Source of the DNA: Gammaproteobacteria bacterium
GTDB taxonomy: Bacteria > Pseudomonadota > Gammaproteobacteria > Pseudomonadales > Pseudohongiellaceae
Assembly: GCA_009922595.1 (NCBI GenBank)
Contig: RFVC01000007.1
Coordinates: 1 to 64,000 of the forward strand
DNA length: 64,000 nucleotides
Reading direction: 5' to 3'
The stretch's first letter is position 1, and every line of letters starts with the position of its first letter. Made by a program: the position numbers and the translations under genes. Shown in pieces: positions 18,063-26,216 of the stretch. The notes below the pieces were generated by a model. That model was given only the letters and a program-made list of their open reading frames with translations. It ran no database searches and had not been told where the DNA came from.

Positions 18063-18308
18063 TTAGTAGTGCGGAGGCTTTTCATCGGCTGGCTTGATGC
18101 CTGCCGTCTTGTCTACGGACTCTTCCAGCCCGTTCAACCTGTCACTAAGTGATTTCAGCTGCAGCTGCAGCCTGTCTATCTGCTGCTGCTGGCTGGCAAC
18201 AACATCATTGAGCTCATTTACAGTCTGATCCTGGAAGGCCAGTCGCGTCTGCAGATCAACCAGCAGATCGTGATCAGTGTCTTTATTCACTCTCATTAAT
18301 CTGCCCAT
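18063..18308 (-). CDS. slyX: SlyX family protein
   Basis: 81 residues, almost entirely coiled coil (LQTRLAFQDQTVNELNDVV, then QQQQIDRLQLQLKSLSDRL), ending in the family's C-terminal PPHY. Function unknown in the whole family. Start is ATG 18308 or ATG 18296; neither has a strong ribosome-binding site, and the shorter form is closer to the E. coli length. Confidence 0.9.
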   Translation of the reverse strand: MGRLMRVNKDTDHDLLVDLQTRLAFQDQTVNELNDVVASQQQQIDRLQLQLKSLSDRLNGLEESVDKTAGIKPADEKPPHY

Positions 18309-18473
18309 TAACGCAAGAGATCATGGTACGTACCAGCTATGTCGGTTAAAGCAGACTGGCCCGGCGAATCCTTGGCGATTTTCTGTATGGAATTATTCAG
18401 CGTATATAGACCTGAGTTTCGGCGTGTTAACGAAACCAGAGCATTATAGCGGACAGCTTGGATAATGCCCAAC

Positions 18474-18486
18474 GTGCAAGCTGCAC
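18474..18486. promoter_or_regulatory. Small palindrome upstream of the desaturase gene
   Basis: GTGCA-AGC-TGCAC is a perfect inverted repeat 64 nt before the desaturase ATG. It could be a repressor site, since desaturases are often controlled by TetR-type regulators, but nothing else supports that. The remainder of the 241-bp gap shows no gene. Confidence 0.25.
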
Positions 18487-18549
18487 TCCCGGTTTTAAAG
18501 ACAGTCGGTTTTTGCAATAATTTCAAAATCTTAATTTCTATTCAACACG

Positions 18550-19728
18550 ATGCAGTCTATGTCTTCAGATAACAGTAAACCACCGATTCGTTGGCTGAAT
18601 CTTTCGGTTCTAGGTATACCACCCCTTGTCGCCGTCACCCTTGTTCCCTGGTATGGATTTACCGAGGGTTACGATCGCTTTGAATGGATTAGCTTTATCG
18701 TCCTGATGGTGTTCTGTGAAATGTCGATCACAGCGGGGTATCACCGGCTATGGTCACACAAAGCCTACAAGGCTCATCCGATCATGAAATTCATATTTGC
18801 TTTGGGAGGTGCATGCGCCCTCCAAAACGACTGCATTACCTGGGCCTCAGACCACCGCCGTCATCATCTGCATGTGGATGATAATGACCAGGATCCCTAC
18901 TCTGCTAACCGAGGCTTCTGGTACTCGCATTTCGAATGGATGATCAGGGAATTTGAAAGCACCAAAGATGATACAAGTAATGTCCGAGATCTCCTGAAAG
19001 AGCCGATTCTTGCCTGGCAGCGAAAGCACTACCTCATTCTCCTGCTATTAATGAATCTAGGCCTACCCCTTCTCCTCGGCTGGTTGAACGGCGATATCTG
19101 GGGCAGCCTGCTTCTCGCCGGCTTCCTCAGACTGGTGCTGAGCCAGCATTTCACCTACCTGATTAATTCGGCGGCGCATATCTGGGGCAGCCGAAGTTAT
19201 GACCCCACCCAGACAGCCAGAGACAACTGGTTTATATCCCTGTTTACCTTTGGTGAGGGTTACCATAATTACCATCACACTTTTGCCTGGGACTACCGCA
19301 ATGGGATCAAGTGGTATCACTGGGATCCAACCAAGTGGCTAATTCGACTCTGTTCCTGGCTGGGACTTACCAGCGAACTGCGCCGCTGTTCGGTCTACCG
19401 ACAGGAACGGACTCGACTGGAAGTGCAATATAAAAATGCCCTGCAAAAATGCGAAACCCTGATCGACTCCATGTTATGGCGCAAAAAACTCGAGCAGGAA
19501 TACCAGCAGCTGATTGCTACTCTGAATCACTGGGCAGAGTTAAAACAGCAATGGTGTCAGGCAAAATCTGCGCAATTGTCCTCTGAGCTGCATGACAAAA
19601 TCCAGGAACTGGATCCGGAATCCATCCGCCATCGCTACCGTTTGCTGAAAATCGAATTACAGGGCAAGCGCCGAAGCTGGCAGGCTCTGCTCAACACTTT
19701 CACAGCACTTCCGTACCAGGCAGCCTAA
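18550..19728 (+). CDS. Delta-9-type acyl-CoA/fatty acid desaturase
   Basis: 392 residues. All three histidine boxes of membrane acyl-CoA desaturases are present: HRLWSH, HRRHH and HNYHH. Four hydrophobic helices separate them. The enzyme would introduce a cis double bond into saturated acyl chains using O2 and a di-iron site at the inner membrane, adjusting membrane fluidity. After the desaturase domain ends near residue 275 there is an unusual, charged and probably coiled-coil extension of about 115 residues (from RRCSVYRQERTRLEVQYKN). The tRNA hydroxylase miaE follows 12 nt later, so the two O2-dependent enzymes may be co-transcribed. Confidence 0.9.
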   Translation: MQSMSSDNSKPPIRWLNLSVLGIPPLVAVTLVPWYGFTEGYDRFEWISFIVLMVFCEMSITAGYHRLWSHKAYKAHPIMKFIFALGGACALQNDCITWASDHRRHHLHVDDNDQDPYSANRGFWYSHFEWMIREFESTKDDTSNVRDLLKEPILAWQRKHYLILLLLMNLGLPLLLGWLNGDIWGSLLLAGFLRLVLSQHFTYLINSAAHIWGSRSYDPTQTARDNWFISLFTFGEGYHNYHHTFAWDYRNGIKWYHWDPTKWLIRLCSWLGLTSELRRCSVYRQERTRLEVQYKNALQKCETLIDSMLWRKKLEQEYQQLIATLNHWAELKQQWCQAKSAQLSSELHDKIQELDPESIRHRYRLLKIELQGKRRSWQALLNTFTALPYQAA

Positions 19729-19740
19729 TCAGCAACAGCG

Positions 19741-20316
19741 ATGGACTTCACTCTAAGAGAAACTTCATCTGTAGCGTGGCTGGAAACGGTCATGGCTGAC
19801 TTTGATTCCTTTCTGAAAGATCACGCCAGCTGCGAAAAAAAGGCCTCGGGCATGGCCATGTCAATGATCTCCCATTACCCTGACAAGCCTGAATTGATCA
19901 CCGGGATGCTGAATCTGGCTGTGGAAGAACTCAGCCACTTTCGCGATGTCATGCGCCTGATACTCGATCGAGATCTTGAACCAGCCGCCGATGCCAGGGA
20001 TGAATACGTCAATAGCCTGCATAAGGCCATGGACCAGGGAAAGGACGCCTACTTGCTCGACCGCCTACTCATTGCCAGTATCGTCGAAGCCAGAGGAGCT
20101 GAGCGTTTCGCCATGATTGCCGAGGCCCTGCAAAAGGGGAAGCTGAAGAATTTCTACTCTGCAATCAGCGATTCAGAGGCCAGACATTATCAACTCTTTC
20201 TCTCCCTTGCGGAGCAGTATTTTCCTGAGGAAAAGATAAGCACCAGACTGGAGGCTCTACTGAATATCGAGGCCGATATCATTCGCAGTTTGCCTCTGAA
20301 ACCCGCCCTGCACTGA
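19741..20316 (+). CDS. miaE: tRNA 2-methylthio-N6-isopentenyladenosine-37 hydroxylase
   Basis: 191 residues of the MiaE family, a ferritin-like di-iron monooxygenase. Iron ligands are visible as E and ExxH pairs: VEELSHFRDVM, EARGAERF and SEARHYQLF. It hydroxylates ms2i6A at tRNA position 37 to ms2io6A using O2. The enzyme for the preceding step, MiaB, is encoded at 47.8 kb in this same window, so the substrate should exist in the cell. Twelve nt downstream of the desaturase. Confidence 0.92.
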   Translation: MDFTLRETSSVAWLETVMADFDSFLKDHASCEKKASGMAMSMISHYPDKPELITGMLNLAVEELSHFRDVMRLILDRDLEPAADARDEYVNSLHKAMDQGKDAYLLDRLLIASIVEARGAERFAMIAEALQKGKLKNFYSAISDSEARHYQLFLSLAEQYFPEEKISTRLEALLNIEADIIRSLPLKPALH

Positions 20317-20421
20317 ACTCGGTAGTTCATCAGTTCACTAGCCCCCGGATTGCCTCATTTTTTCACAAATCCTAACGGATTGTCGTTGCCTAAACACCAT
20401 GATGAGAGTAAGATCGCCCGC

Positions 20422-20447
20422 CAATTATGACTGATTAGTCATAATTG
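20422..20447. promoter_or_regulatory. Perfect 11-bp palindrome, likely operator of the RND genes
   Basis: CAATTATGACT, spacer GATT, AGTCATAATTG. It lies 166 nt upstream of the membrane-fusion gene in a 296-bp intergenic region that otherwise holds only a small hairpin (AATCC/GGATT at 20368-20381). AT-rich and with perfect dyad symmetry, it looks like a TetR- or MarR-type repressor site; no regulator gene is adjacent. Confidence 0.5.
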
Positions 20448-20612
20448 AAAAGTTAATCTAAATCAGGGTGTTGTACGTAAACTTTCTAAGATCAGGCCCG
20501 TTATATTCTGCAGGATCTGCAAATTTGTATTGGCCATCATATATCGCCGCCAGGTGCAAAATAACTGCCAACTTAAATCCGGCAATTCGGCGAAAATAGC
20601 TAGGAAAAACAA

Positions 20613-21815
20613 ATGTATAAAAAGGTATTGCCTATTCTGATAATTGTAGCTGCTATTGTGGTTTCGGCATTACTTCGTATGTCCCGCCCGGATGCCGAGC
20701 AGAATGACCCCTTACAGCTAGTTGTCACGGTCGATGCTATAAGCGTTGCCGTCGTGGACTCCTACATTACGGTTCCCTCTCAGGGCACGGTGGAGCCTCG
20801 AACCCGAACCAACCTTGTATCCGAAGTAGCTGGTCAGGTTGTTGAAGTTTCTCCCGCCTTCGTTGCAGGTGGATTTTTTCGCGAAGGCGATGTCCTCGTC
20901 AAACTGGAAGATCAGGACTACCGCGCCGCCGTCCGCCGTGCTGAAGCCTCCGTGGCTTCTGCCCGCAGCCTGCTAGAGCAGGAAAAGGGCCAGGCAGATG
21001 TTGCCCAGCGCGAATGGGACAGAATGACCGCGCAAGAACAGTCTCGTATCAGGGCCAGGGAACTTTACTTGCGCAAACCCCAGCTTGAGGAGGCCAGGGC
21101 AAGGCTGGCGTCTGCCGAGGCTGACCTAGAACAGGCCATGACTGACCTGGCCAAAACCACCATCACGGCTCCCTATGACGGCCTGGTCAGTGCCAAGAAC
21201 ACCGATATTGGCCAGTTTGTGACAACTGGTGCCTCAATCGCAGAAACGTTCGCCGTAGATTACGCCGAGGTGAGACTCCCTGTTCCGGAAACTAAGATCA
21301 GTTTCCTGGATCTGCCCCCGGCTACAGGTTACAAAAATGACGATTATGCACCCGAGGTGGATCTGGTCAGCCGCATTGGAAACAACGAATATCACTGGAA
21401 CGGTAAATTGACCCGCACTGAAGGCGTTCTGGACACGCGTACTCGGGTACTTTTTAGCGTGGTACAGATAGAAGACCCTTACAACCTTTACAGTAATGAG
21501 ATGGGCCGGGAACCTCTGCGTATCGGCACCTATGTGAACGCCGCTATACAGGGCCGACTGCTTGAAGATGTGGTGGTACTCCCTCGCTATACCCTGCAAT
21601 CCAACAACATAATCTGGACAGCCGATAATGAAGGACGTCTTAGACCGAAAACAGTTGAGGTGCTGACAATTAATGGAGACAACGTCTATATCTCTTCCGG
21701 TCTCAAGGATGGAGACCAGGTGGTTATTACCCGCCTGGAAAATCCGCTCAACGGCATGCAAGTCCAGGTAAACATTGCGGAAGGGACTATCCAGACAGTC
21801 CAGGCCTCGCAGTAA
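20613..21815 (+). CDS. RND efflux periplasmic adaptor (membrane fusion protein)
   Basis: 400 residues. One N-terminal anchor at about 5-22 is followed by a lipoyl-like half motif, a helical hairpin of about 100-180 (AEASVASARSLLEQEKGQADVAQREWDRM), the second lipoyl half with LAKTTITAPYDGLVSAKNTDIGQFVTTG, a beta-barrel and a membrane-proximal domain. It bridges the RND pump and an outer-membrane channel. The permease gene starts 15 nt downstream. No outer-membrane factor is encoded here, so a TolC-like protein elsewhere is assumed. Substrate unknown. Confidence 0.92.
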   Translation: MYKKVLPILIIVAAIVVSALLRMSRPDAEQNDPLQLVVTVDAISVAVVDSYITVPSQGTVEPRTRTNLVSEVAGQVVEVSPAFVAGGFFREGDVLVKLEDQDYRAAVRRAEASVASARSLLEQEKGQADVAQREWDRMTAQEQSRIRARELYLRKPQLEEARARLASAEADLEQAMTDLAKTTITAPYDGLVSAKNTDIGQFVTTGASIAETFAVDYAEVRLPVPETKISFLDLPPATGYKNDDYAPEVDLVSRIGNNEYHWNGKLTRTEGVLDTRTRVLFSVVQIEDPYNLYSNEMGREPLRIGTYVNAAIQGRLLEDVVVLPRYTLQSNNIIWTADNEGRLRPKTVEVLTINGDNVYISSGLKDGDQVVITRLENPLNGMQVQVNIAEGTIQTVQASQ

Positions 21816-21830
21816 ACGGGAATAATAAAA

Positions 21831-24800
21831 ATGAGCGCACCTAGGGAAGAAAAAGGGATTATTGCCTGGTTTGCCCACAACCATGTGGCGGCCAACCTGC
21901 TGATGATCCTCATCATCCTCTCCGGCCTGTATTCTATTTACACCATTACCAAGAAAGCAATGCCAGACTTTGATCTGGCAAGCATCCAGATCACAATGGC
22001 ATACCCCGGCGCCACCCCGGCCGATATAGAGAAAGGCATTGTCGTTCTGATTGAGGAGGCCGTCGAAGATGTGGACGGCATCAATGATATTCGTTCAGTG
22101 GCCAATGAAGGCAGCGGCAGTGTAACCCTTGAGGTAGACGAGTCATATGACATCAATGAAGTCCTTAACGATGTAAAAACCCGCATAGACGGCATTATTA
22201 ATTTCCCGGTGGATGCAGAACCGGCCTCCGTTAGCCGCACCCTGATTAGGAATGACGCCCTGCGCGTCGAAGTATATGGGGACATCGACCCGGTCAGTCA
22301 GAAAGAACTGGCGCAGCAGATCCGTGAAGAATTACTGGCATTGCCTGACATCACCGCTGTACGCATGGCCGGTGACCGCCCCTACGAAATAGGGATTGAA
22401 GTCTCTGAAAACACACTACTCAAATACGGTCTCAGCCTTGACCAGATTGCCCAGCGTATTCGTGCGTCCTCGCTTGACCTGCCCGCCGGATCTATTGATA
22501 CAGAGGGCGGTGAGATTTTGGTCCGCACCCAGGCCCTGGCCTACAACTACCAGGATTTTGACAAGATCGTCCTACTCACCACTGTTGATGGTACCATCCT
22601 GACACTTGGCGACATCGCTACCATTGTTGACGGTTTCGAAGATACAGAATCCTATGCTCGTTTTGACGGAAAGCCGTCAATCAGCCTCACTGTGTTGACC
22701 ACTAGCAATCAAAATATGCTCAAGGTCACGGAAGCGGCCAGACAGTTTGTTGAGGAAAGACAGAAAACTTTACCTCAAGGTATTTCACTGAGCATCTGGG
22801 CCGACTCCTCCTATTATCTTCAGGACCGTCTAGACCTAATGACGGAAAACTTACTAATGGGCGCCTTCCTGGTGCTTGTAATTCTCAGCGTTTTTCTGGA
22901 AATCAAGCTTGCCTTCTGGGTAATAGTTGGCATTCCTATTTCATTTCTCGGTGCGTTTGCCTTGATGCCCCCTGTGGGACTTGATCTAAACATGCTCAGC
23001 CTGTTTGGCTTCATTATGGTGCTCGGCATAGTAGTGGATGACGCGATCATTATCGGCGAAAGTGCCCATCACAGTATTACCAAGTACGGCCATAGCACGA
23101 ATAGCATAGTACATGGAGCAAACCGAGTAGCCATTCCGGCCACCTTCGGTGTACTAACCACAATTGTCGCTTTTATGCCGCTTCTGATGATCAGCGGTTT
23201 TGCCGCCGCCTTCACCGAGTCAATCGGCTGGGTGGTAATTCTTTGCCTAATTTTCTCACTTATAGAGTCAAAGCTGATACTACCATCTCACCTGGTTCAT
23301 TTCGGCAAGCCAAACGAGGAAAGCTGGTTCAACAAGATCCCAAAACGCGCCAATGCAAAACTGGAAGACTTTGTTCACACCTATTATGTGCCCTTTGTGC
23401 GCAAATGTATTGATAACCGCTACATCACATTATCAACATTTATAGGCATGTTTATCGTTGCGACTTCGCTGCTTGCTGGCGGGATTGTGCGGGTAGTCTT
23501 TCTGCCAGAAATACCCAGTGATTTTGTGCAGGCCAGCGTGACGATGGTTGAAGGCAGCCCTGAAAGCCAGACTCGCGCCATCATGAATAAGCTGGAAGAT
23601 GCAGCGTTGTCTATGAATGGTCAATTTCAATTTGAAGATGTTGAAACCGGTGAAATTTCTACCGATGTGGTTGACCATGTCATCATAGTGGGCAGCAATG
23701 CGGCCTCAGGAACGATGGCCATTGAACTCGACAAGGACGTCCCAAGCCAAGTAGATGCTGACCTTATGACGCAGTACCTTGAAAATTTCGTCGGTAATAT
23801 GCCAGGCTTAAAATCGCTCGTATTCAGTACCGGCCAGGTTTTTGGGGGCAGTCCGATATCCTACCAGCTGGTCAGTGATAGTCCCGAAGAATTAACAGCT
23901 GCTGCAACTGAACTGGAAGCTAAACTGCGCACATACAGCGGCCTCATCAATATACGGAACGAAGCAGTCAATATTAAGGACGAACTGCGCCTGCAACTAA
24001 AACCCCGAGCCGAAATCATGGGCTTTACCCTCAATGACCTGTCCACTCAGGTGAGGAACGCCTTTTACGGCTCCCAGGCCCAGCGCCTACAGCGTGGTGA
24101 TGACGAGGTGCGTGTCATGGTACGCTATCCAGAGGATGAGCGTGTATCCATTGGTGATCTTGAGAACATGTATATTCGAACCGACCAAGGTGATACGGTA
24201 CCTTTTACCTCTGTTGCTGATTTCGACATGCAGCCTGGTTATGCGCGTATCAACCGTGTGGAAGGCAAACGCTCTGTTGCTGTGAACGCCGACATAATTG
24301 AATCGCTGGTTGAACCCAACGTGGTCAACACCGACATTAAGGACAATTTTTTTCCGGAGCTCCAGTCACGCTACCCTAGCGTCAGCTATCTAGAGGACGG
24401 CGGCACCGCTGAGCAAAGCAGCATTATCCAGGATATGGTACGCGGTATGATCTTTGCCATCTTCGGCATCTACGCACTGCTAGCTATTCCTTTGAAATCC
24501 TATACCCAGCCCATTATCATTATGGGAGTCATACCATTTGGCATTGTGGGCGCCATCCTTGGCCACCTTATCGTCGGCATCCCAGTAAATTTCTTGTCCT
24601 TTCTCGGCATTATTGCCCTGTCTGGAGTGGTGGTGAATGACAGCATCATCCTGGTGAACTTCATAAACAAGGCCGTGGAATCAGGCACAGCGACTATGAA
24701 GGCCGTGATAAAAGGTGGTATCCGCCGCTTCCGGGCGATCCTCCTGACGTCGCTGACAACCTTCTTTGGACTGCTGCCTATCCTTACGGAAACGAGCATG

Positions 24801-24962
24801 CAGGCCAAGTTCCTGATTCCGATGGCAACTTCCCTCGCCTTCGGCATAGCCTTTGCGACCGTAATTACCTTGCTATTGATTCCTTGCCTATATGTGGTTC
24901 TGGAAGATTTCAAAACAAAAAAACCGGTCGAAAACACCGCTGGGACACCTGTCACTGCCTGA
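21831..24962 (+). CDS. RND family efflux permease
   Basis: 1043 residues, normal for the AcrB/MexB superfamily: twelve transmembrane helices in two halves and two large periplasmic loops. The proton-relay acidic pair is in FGFIMVLGIVVDDAIIIGES. It begins HNHVAANLLMILIILSGLYSI and ends after a last helix at IPCLYVVLEDFKT. The sequence belongs to a branch distant from the classical AcrB drug pumps. It works with the adaptor encoded just upstream to move a substrate across the envelope using the proton gradient. Confidence 0.94.
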   Translation: MSAPREEKGIIAWFAHNHVAANLLMILIILSGLYSIYTITKKAMPDFDLASIQITMAYPGATPADIEKGIVVLIEEAVEDVDGINDIRSVANEGSGSVTLEVDESYDINEVLNDVKTRIDGIINFPVDAEPASVSRTLIRNDALRVEVYGDIDPVSQKELAQQIREELLALPDITAVRMAGDRPYEIGIEVSENTLLKYGLSLDQIAQRIRASSLDLPAGSIDTEGGEILVRTQALAYNYQDFDKIVLLTTVDGTILTLGDIATIVDGFEDTESYARFDGKPSISLTVLTTSNQNMLKVTEAARQFVEERQKTLPQGISLSIWADSSYYLQDRLDLMTENLLMGAFLVLVILSVFLEIKLAFWVIVGIPISFLGAFALMPPVGLDLNMLSLFGFIMVLGIVVDDAIIIGESAHHSITKYGHSTNSIVHGANRVAIPATFGVLTTIVAFMPLLMISGFAAAFTESIGWVVILCLIFSLIESKLILPSHLVHFGKPNEESWFNKIPKRANAKLEDFVHTYYVPFVRKCIDNRYITLSTFIGMFIVATSLLAGGIVRVVFLPEIPSDFVQASVTMVEGSPESQTRAIMNKLEDAALSMNGQFQFEDVETGEISTDVVDHVIIVGSNAASGTMAIELDKDVPSQVDADLMTQYLENFVGNMPGLKSLVFSTGQVFGGSPISYQLVSDSPEELTAAATELEAKLRTYSGLINIRNEAVNIKDELRLQLKPRAEIMGFTLNDLSTQVRNAFYGSQAQRLQRGDDEVRVMVRYPEDERVSIGDLENMYIRTDQGDTVPFTSVADFDMQPGYARINRVEGKRSVAVNADIIESLVEPNVVNTDIKDNFFPELQSRYPSVSYLEDGGTAEQSSIIQDMVRGMIFAIFGIYALLAIPLKSYTQPIIIMGVIPFGIVGAILGHLIVGIPVNFLSFLGIIALSGVVVNDSIILVNFINKAVESGTATMKAVIKGGIRRFRAILLTSLTTFFGLLPILTETSMQAKFLIPMATSLAFGIAFATVITLLLIPCLYVVLEDFKTKKPVENTAGTPVTA

Positions 24963-25059
24963 TCGATTCAGTCCCTGATCTTGGCTAAGCCCGTCTTAGC
25001 ATCAATGCGTTATGCGCGCGGTCTACAGTAGGTATACAGCAGCAGCGCACATGCTTGGC

Positions 25060-25149
25060 CTACAACCTCTGCTCAATATAGGCGAGGAATTGTTTAGTGG
25101 TAACGCTGAAAATGCCGCCGCCATCGGGAGAAAGAACACACTTGGACAT
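25060..25149 (-). CDS. Possible 29-residue small protein with a strong ribosome-binding site
   Basis: In the 291-bp gap after the RND permease, the minus strand has GGGAGGTGGT directly before an ATG at 25149 and a 29-codon frame beginning MSKCVLSPDGGGIFSV and ending in IEQRL. The Shine-Dalgarno is among the strongest in the window, which is the main reason to list it. I do not recognise the peptide. It is divergent from the DUF8021 gene and antisense to nothing annotated. It could also be the remnant of a longer gene. Confidence 0.35.
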   Translation of the reverse strand: MSKCVLSPDGGGIFSVTTKQFLAYIEQRL

Positions 25150-25253
25150 ACCACCTCCCTGTAGATGATTTGAATCCTCAATTCTATGCCTTGAATTGTC
25201 CGTCCAGCAATTAGAGAATCAGTCTTCTGATCCGCTCAAACAGAGAACTCATC

Positions 25254-26201
25254 ATGCCGAAAATAAAAACAATCTTTTCCTCGCTGTCAGTCATGGCAGC
25301 CCTTGCGAGTAGTTTTGCACCCCGGGTGTTAGCCCAAGACTGTGACCGGGCATGCCTAGCCAATTATCTGGACCAGTACCTTGAAGCTGTTGCCGCTAAT
25401 GATGCCAGCCAGGCCCCACTAAGCTACGGTTTTCGCCAAACAGAAAATGCTATTGTTGTACCAAACGATGAAGGGCTCTGGGCATCGGTCACTGGACTTG
25501 GGGAATTGCAGCGCCGCTATTTTGATCCCAAGGATCAGACTGCAGGATTTTTTGGCTTGCTCGAGGAAGGTGACGATCTCGCCGTTGTCGCCCTACGCAT
25601 GAAAGTTGCCAACAGCCAGATTACCGAAGCAGAGTGGCACATAGGTCGTGAAGCAGATGTTGGCATCACAGGCGAACCGGGAGAGGTGCTTTTTGATGTT
25701 GAAAATTTGGTGGTGAACCCTCCCAACGGGGGTTTTGTTCCCCTGGATCGCCGTATTAACCGTGATGACCTGATTGCCGTGGCCAACAGTTATTTTGACG
25801 GCATCATTGCGCAGAATGGCAAGGTCATTAAAGGCCATCCGGGCTGCTCTCGCCGTGAAAACGGAGCAGACACATTTGGCGGCCCTATGCGTGAGGGTTC
25901 TACCGTGGGCTATAACGGCACCATCGACTGCAGAACCGAAGGTGATTACGGCCTGGCCCAGATCTCAGCACGCCGCGTTCAGGTGGTGGATATTGAACAG
26001 CAGATTGTAATGATGTCCGTCGTCTTCCTACGCCGTCCCGGCAACGAGCGATGGCGCAATCATTTCACTCATACGATTAGCATTGAGGACGGCCTCATAA
26101 GGCATGTCCATGGTGCTATGTTCTATGCACCGCCAACACAGCCTGTACCCAACTGGCCGCCTTTTGACGGCAATTTTCCGTTGTCTTTTGGCAGTGAGTA
26201 A
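25254..26201 (+). CDS. Secreted DUF8021/SnoaL-like domain protein
   Basis: 315 residues with a signal peptide (about 1-27, ending VLAQ). The mature protein starts DCDRACLANYLDQYLEAVAANDASQAPLS and has two NTF2-like alpha/beta units, the second beginning near RDDLIAVANSYFDGIIAQNG. Cysteine pairs in the N-terminus and in HPGCSRRENG and TIDCRTEG suggest disulfides outside the cytoplasm. This resembles the DUF8021 family of secreted proteins; no enzymatic role is established. It ends 15 nt before the M2 peptidase on the same strand, so co-expression is likely. Confidence 0.75.
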   Translation: MPKIKTIFSSLSVMAALASSFAPRVLAQDCDRACLANYLDQYLEAVAANDASQAPLSYGFRQTENAIVVPNDEGLWASVTGLGELQRRYFDPKDQTAGFFGLLEEGDDLAVVALRMKVANSQITEAEWHIGREADVGITGEPGEVLFDVENLVVNPPNGGFVPLDRRINRDDLIAVANSYFDGIIAQNGKVIKGHPGCSRRENGADTFGGPMREGSTVGYNGTIDCRTEGDYGLAQISARRVQVVDIEQQIVMMSVVFLRRPGNERWRNHFTHTISIEDGLIRHVHGAMFYAPPTQPVPNWPPFDGNFPLSFGSE

Positions 26202-26216
26202 TTTCGGAGTCGATTT

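Noticed and set aside
25060-25149. Reading the small frame as an antitoxin or leader peptide
   Set aside because: No toxin-like partner, repeated codon or terminator was found next to it; kept only as a possible small protein.
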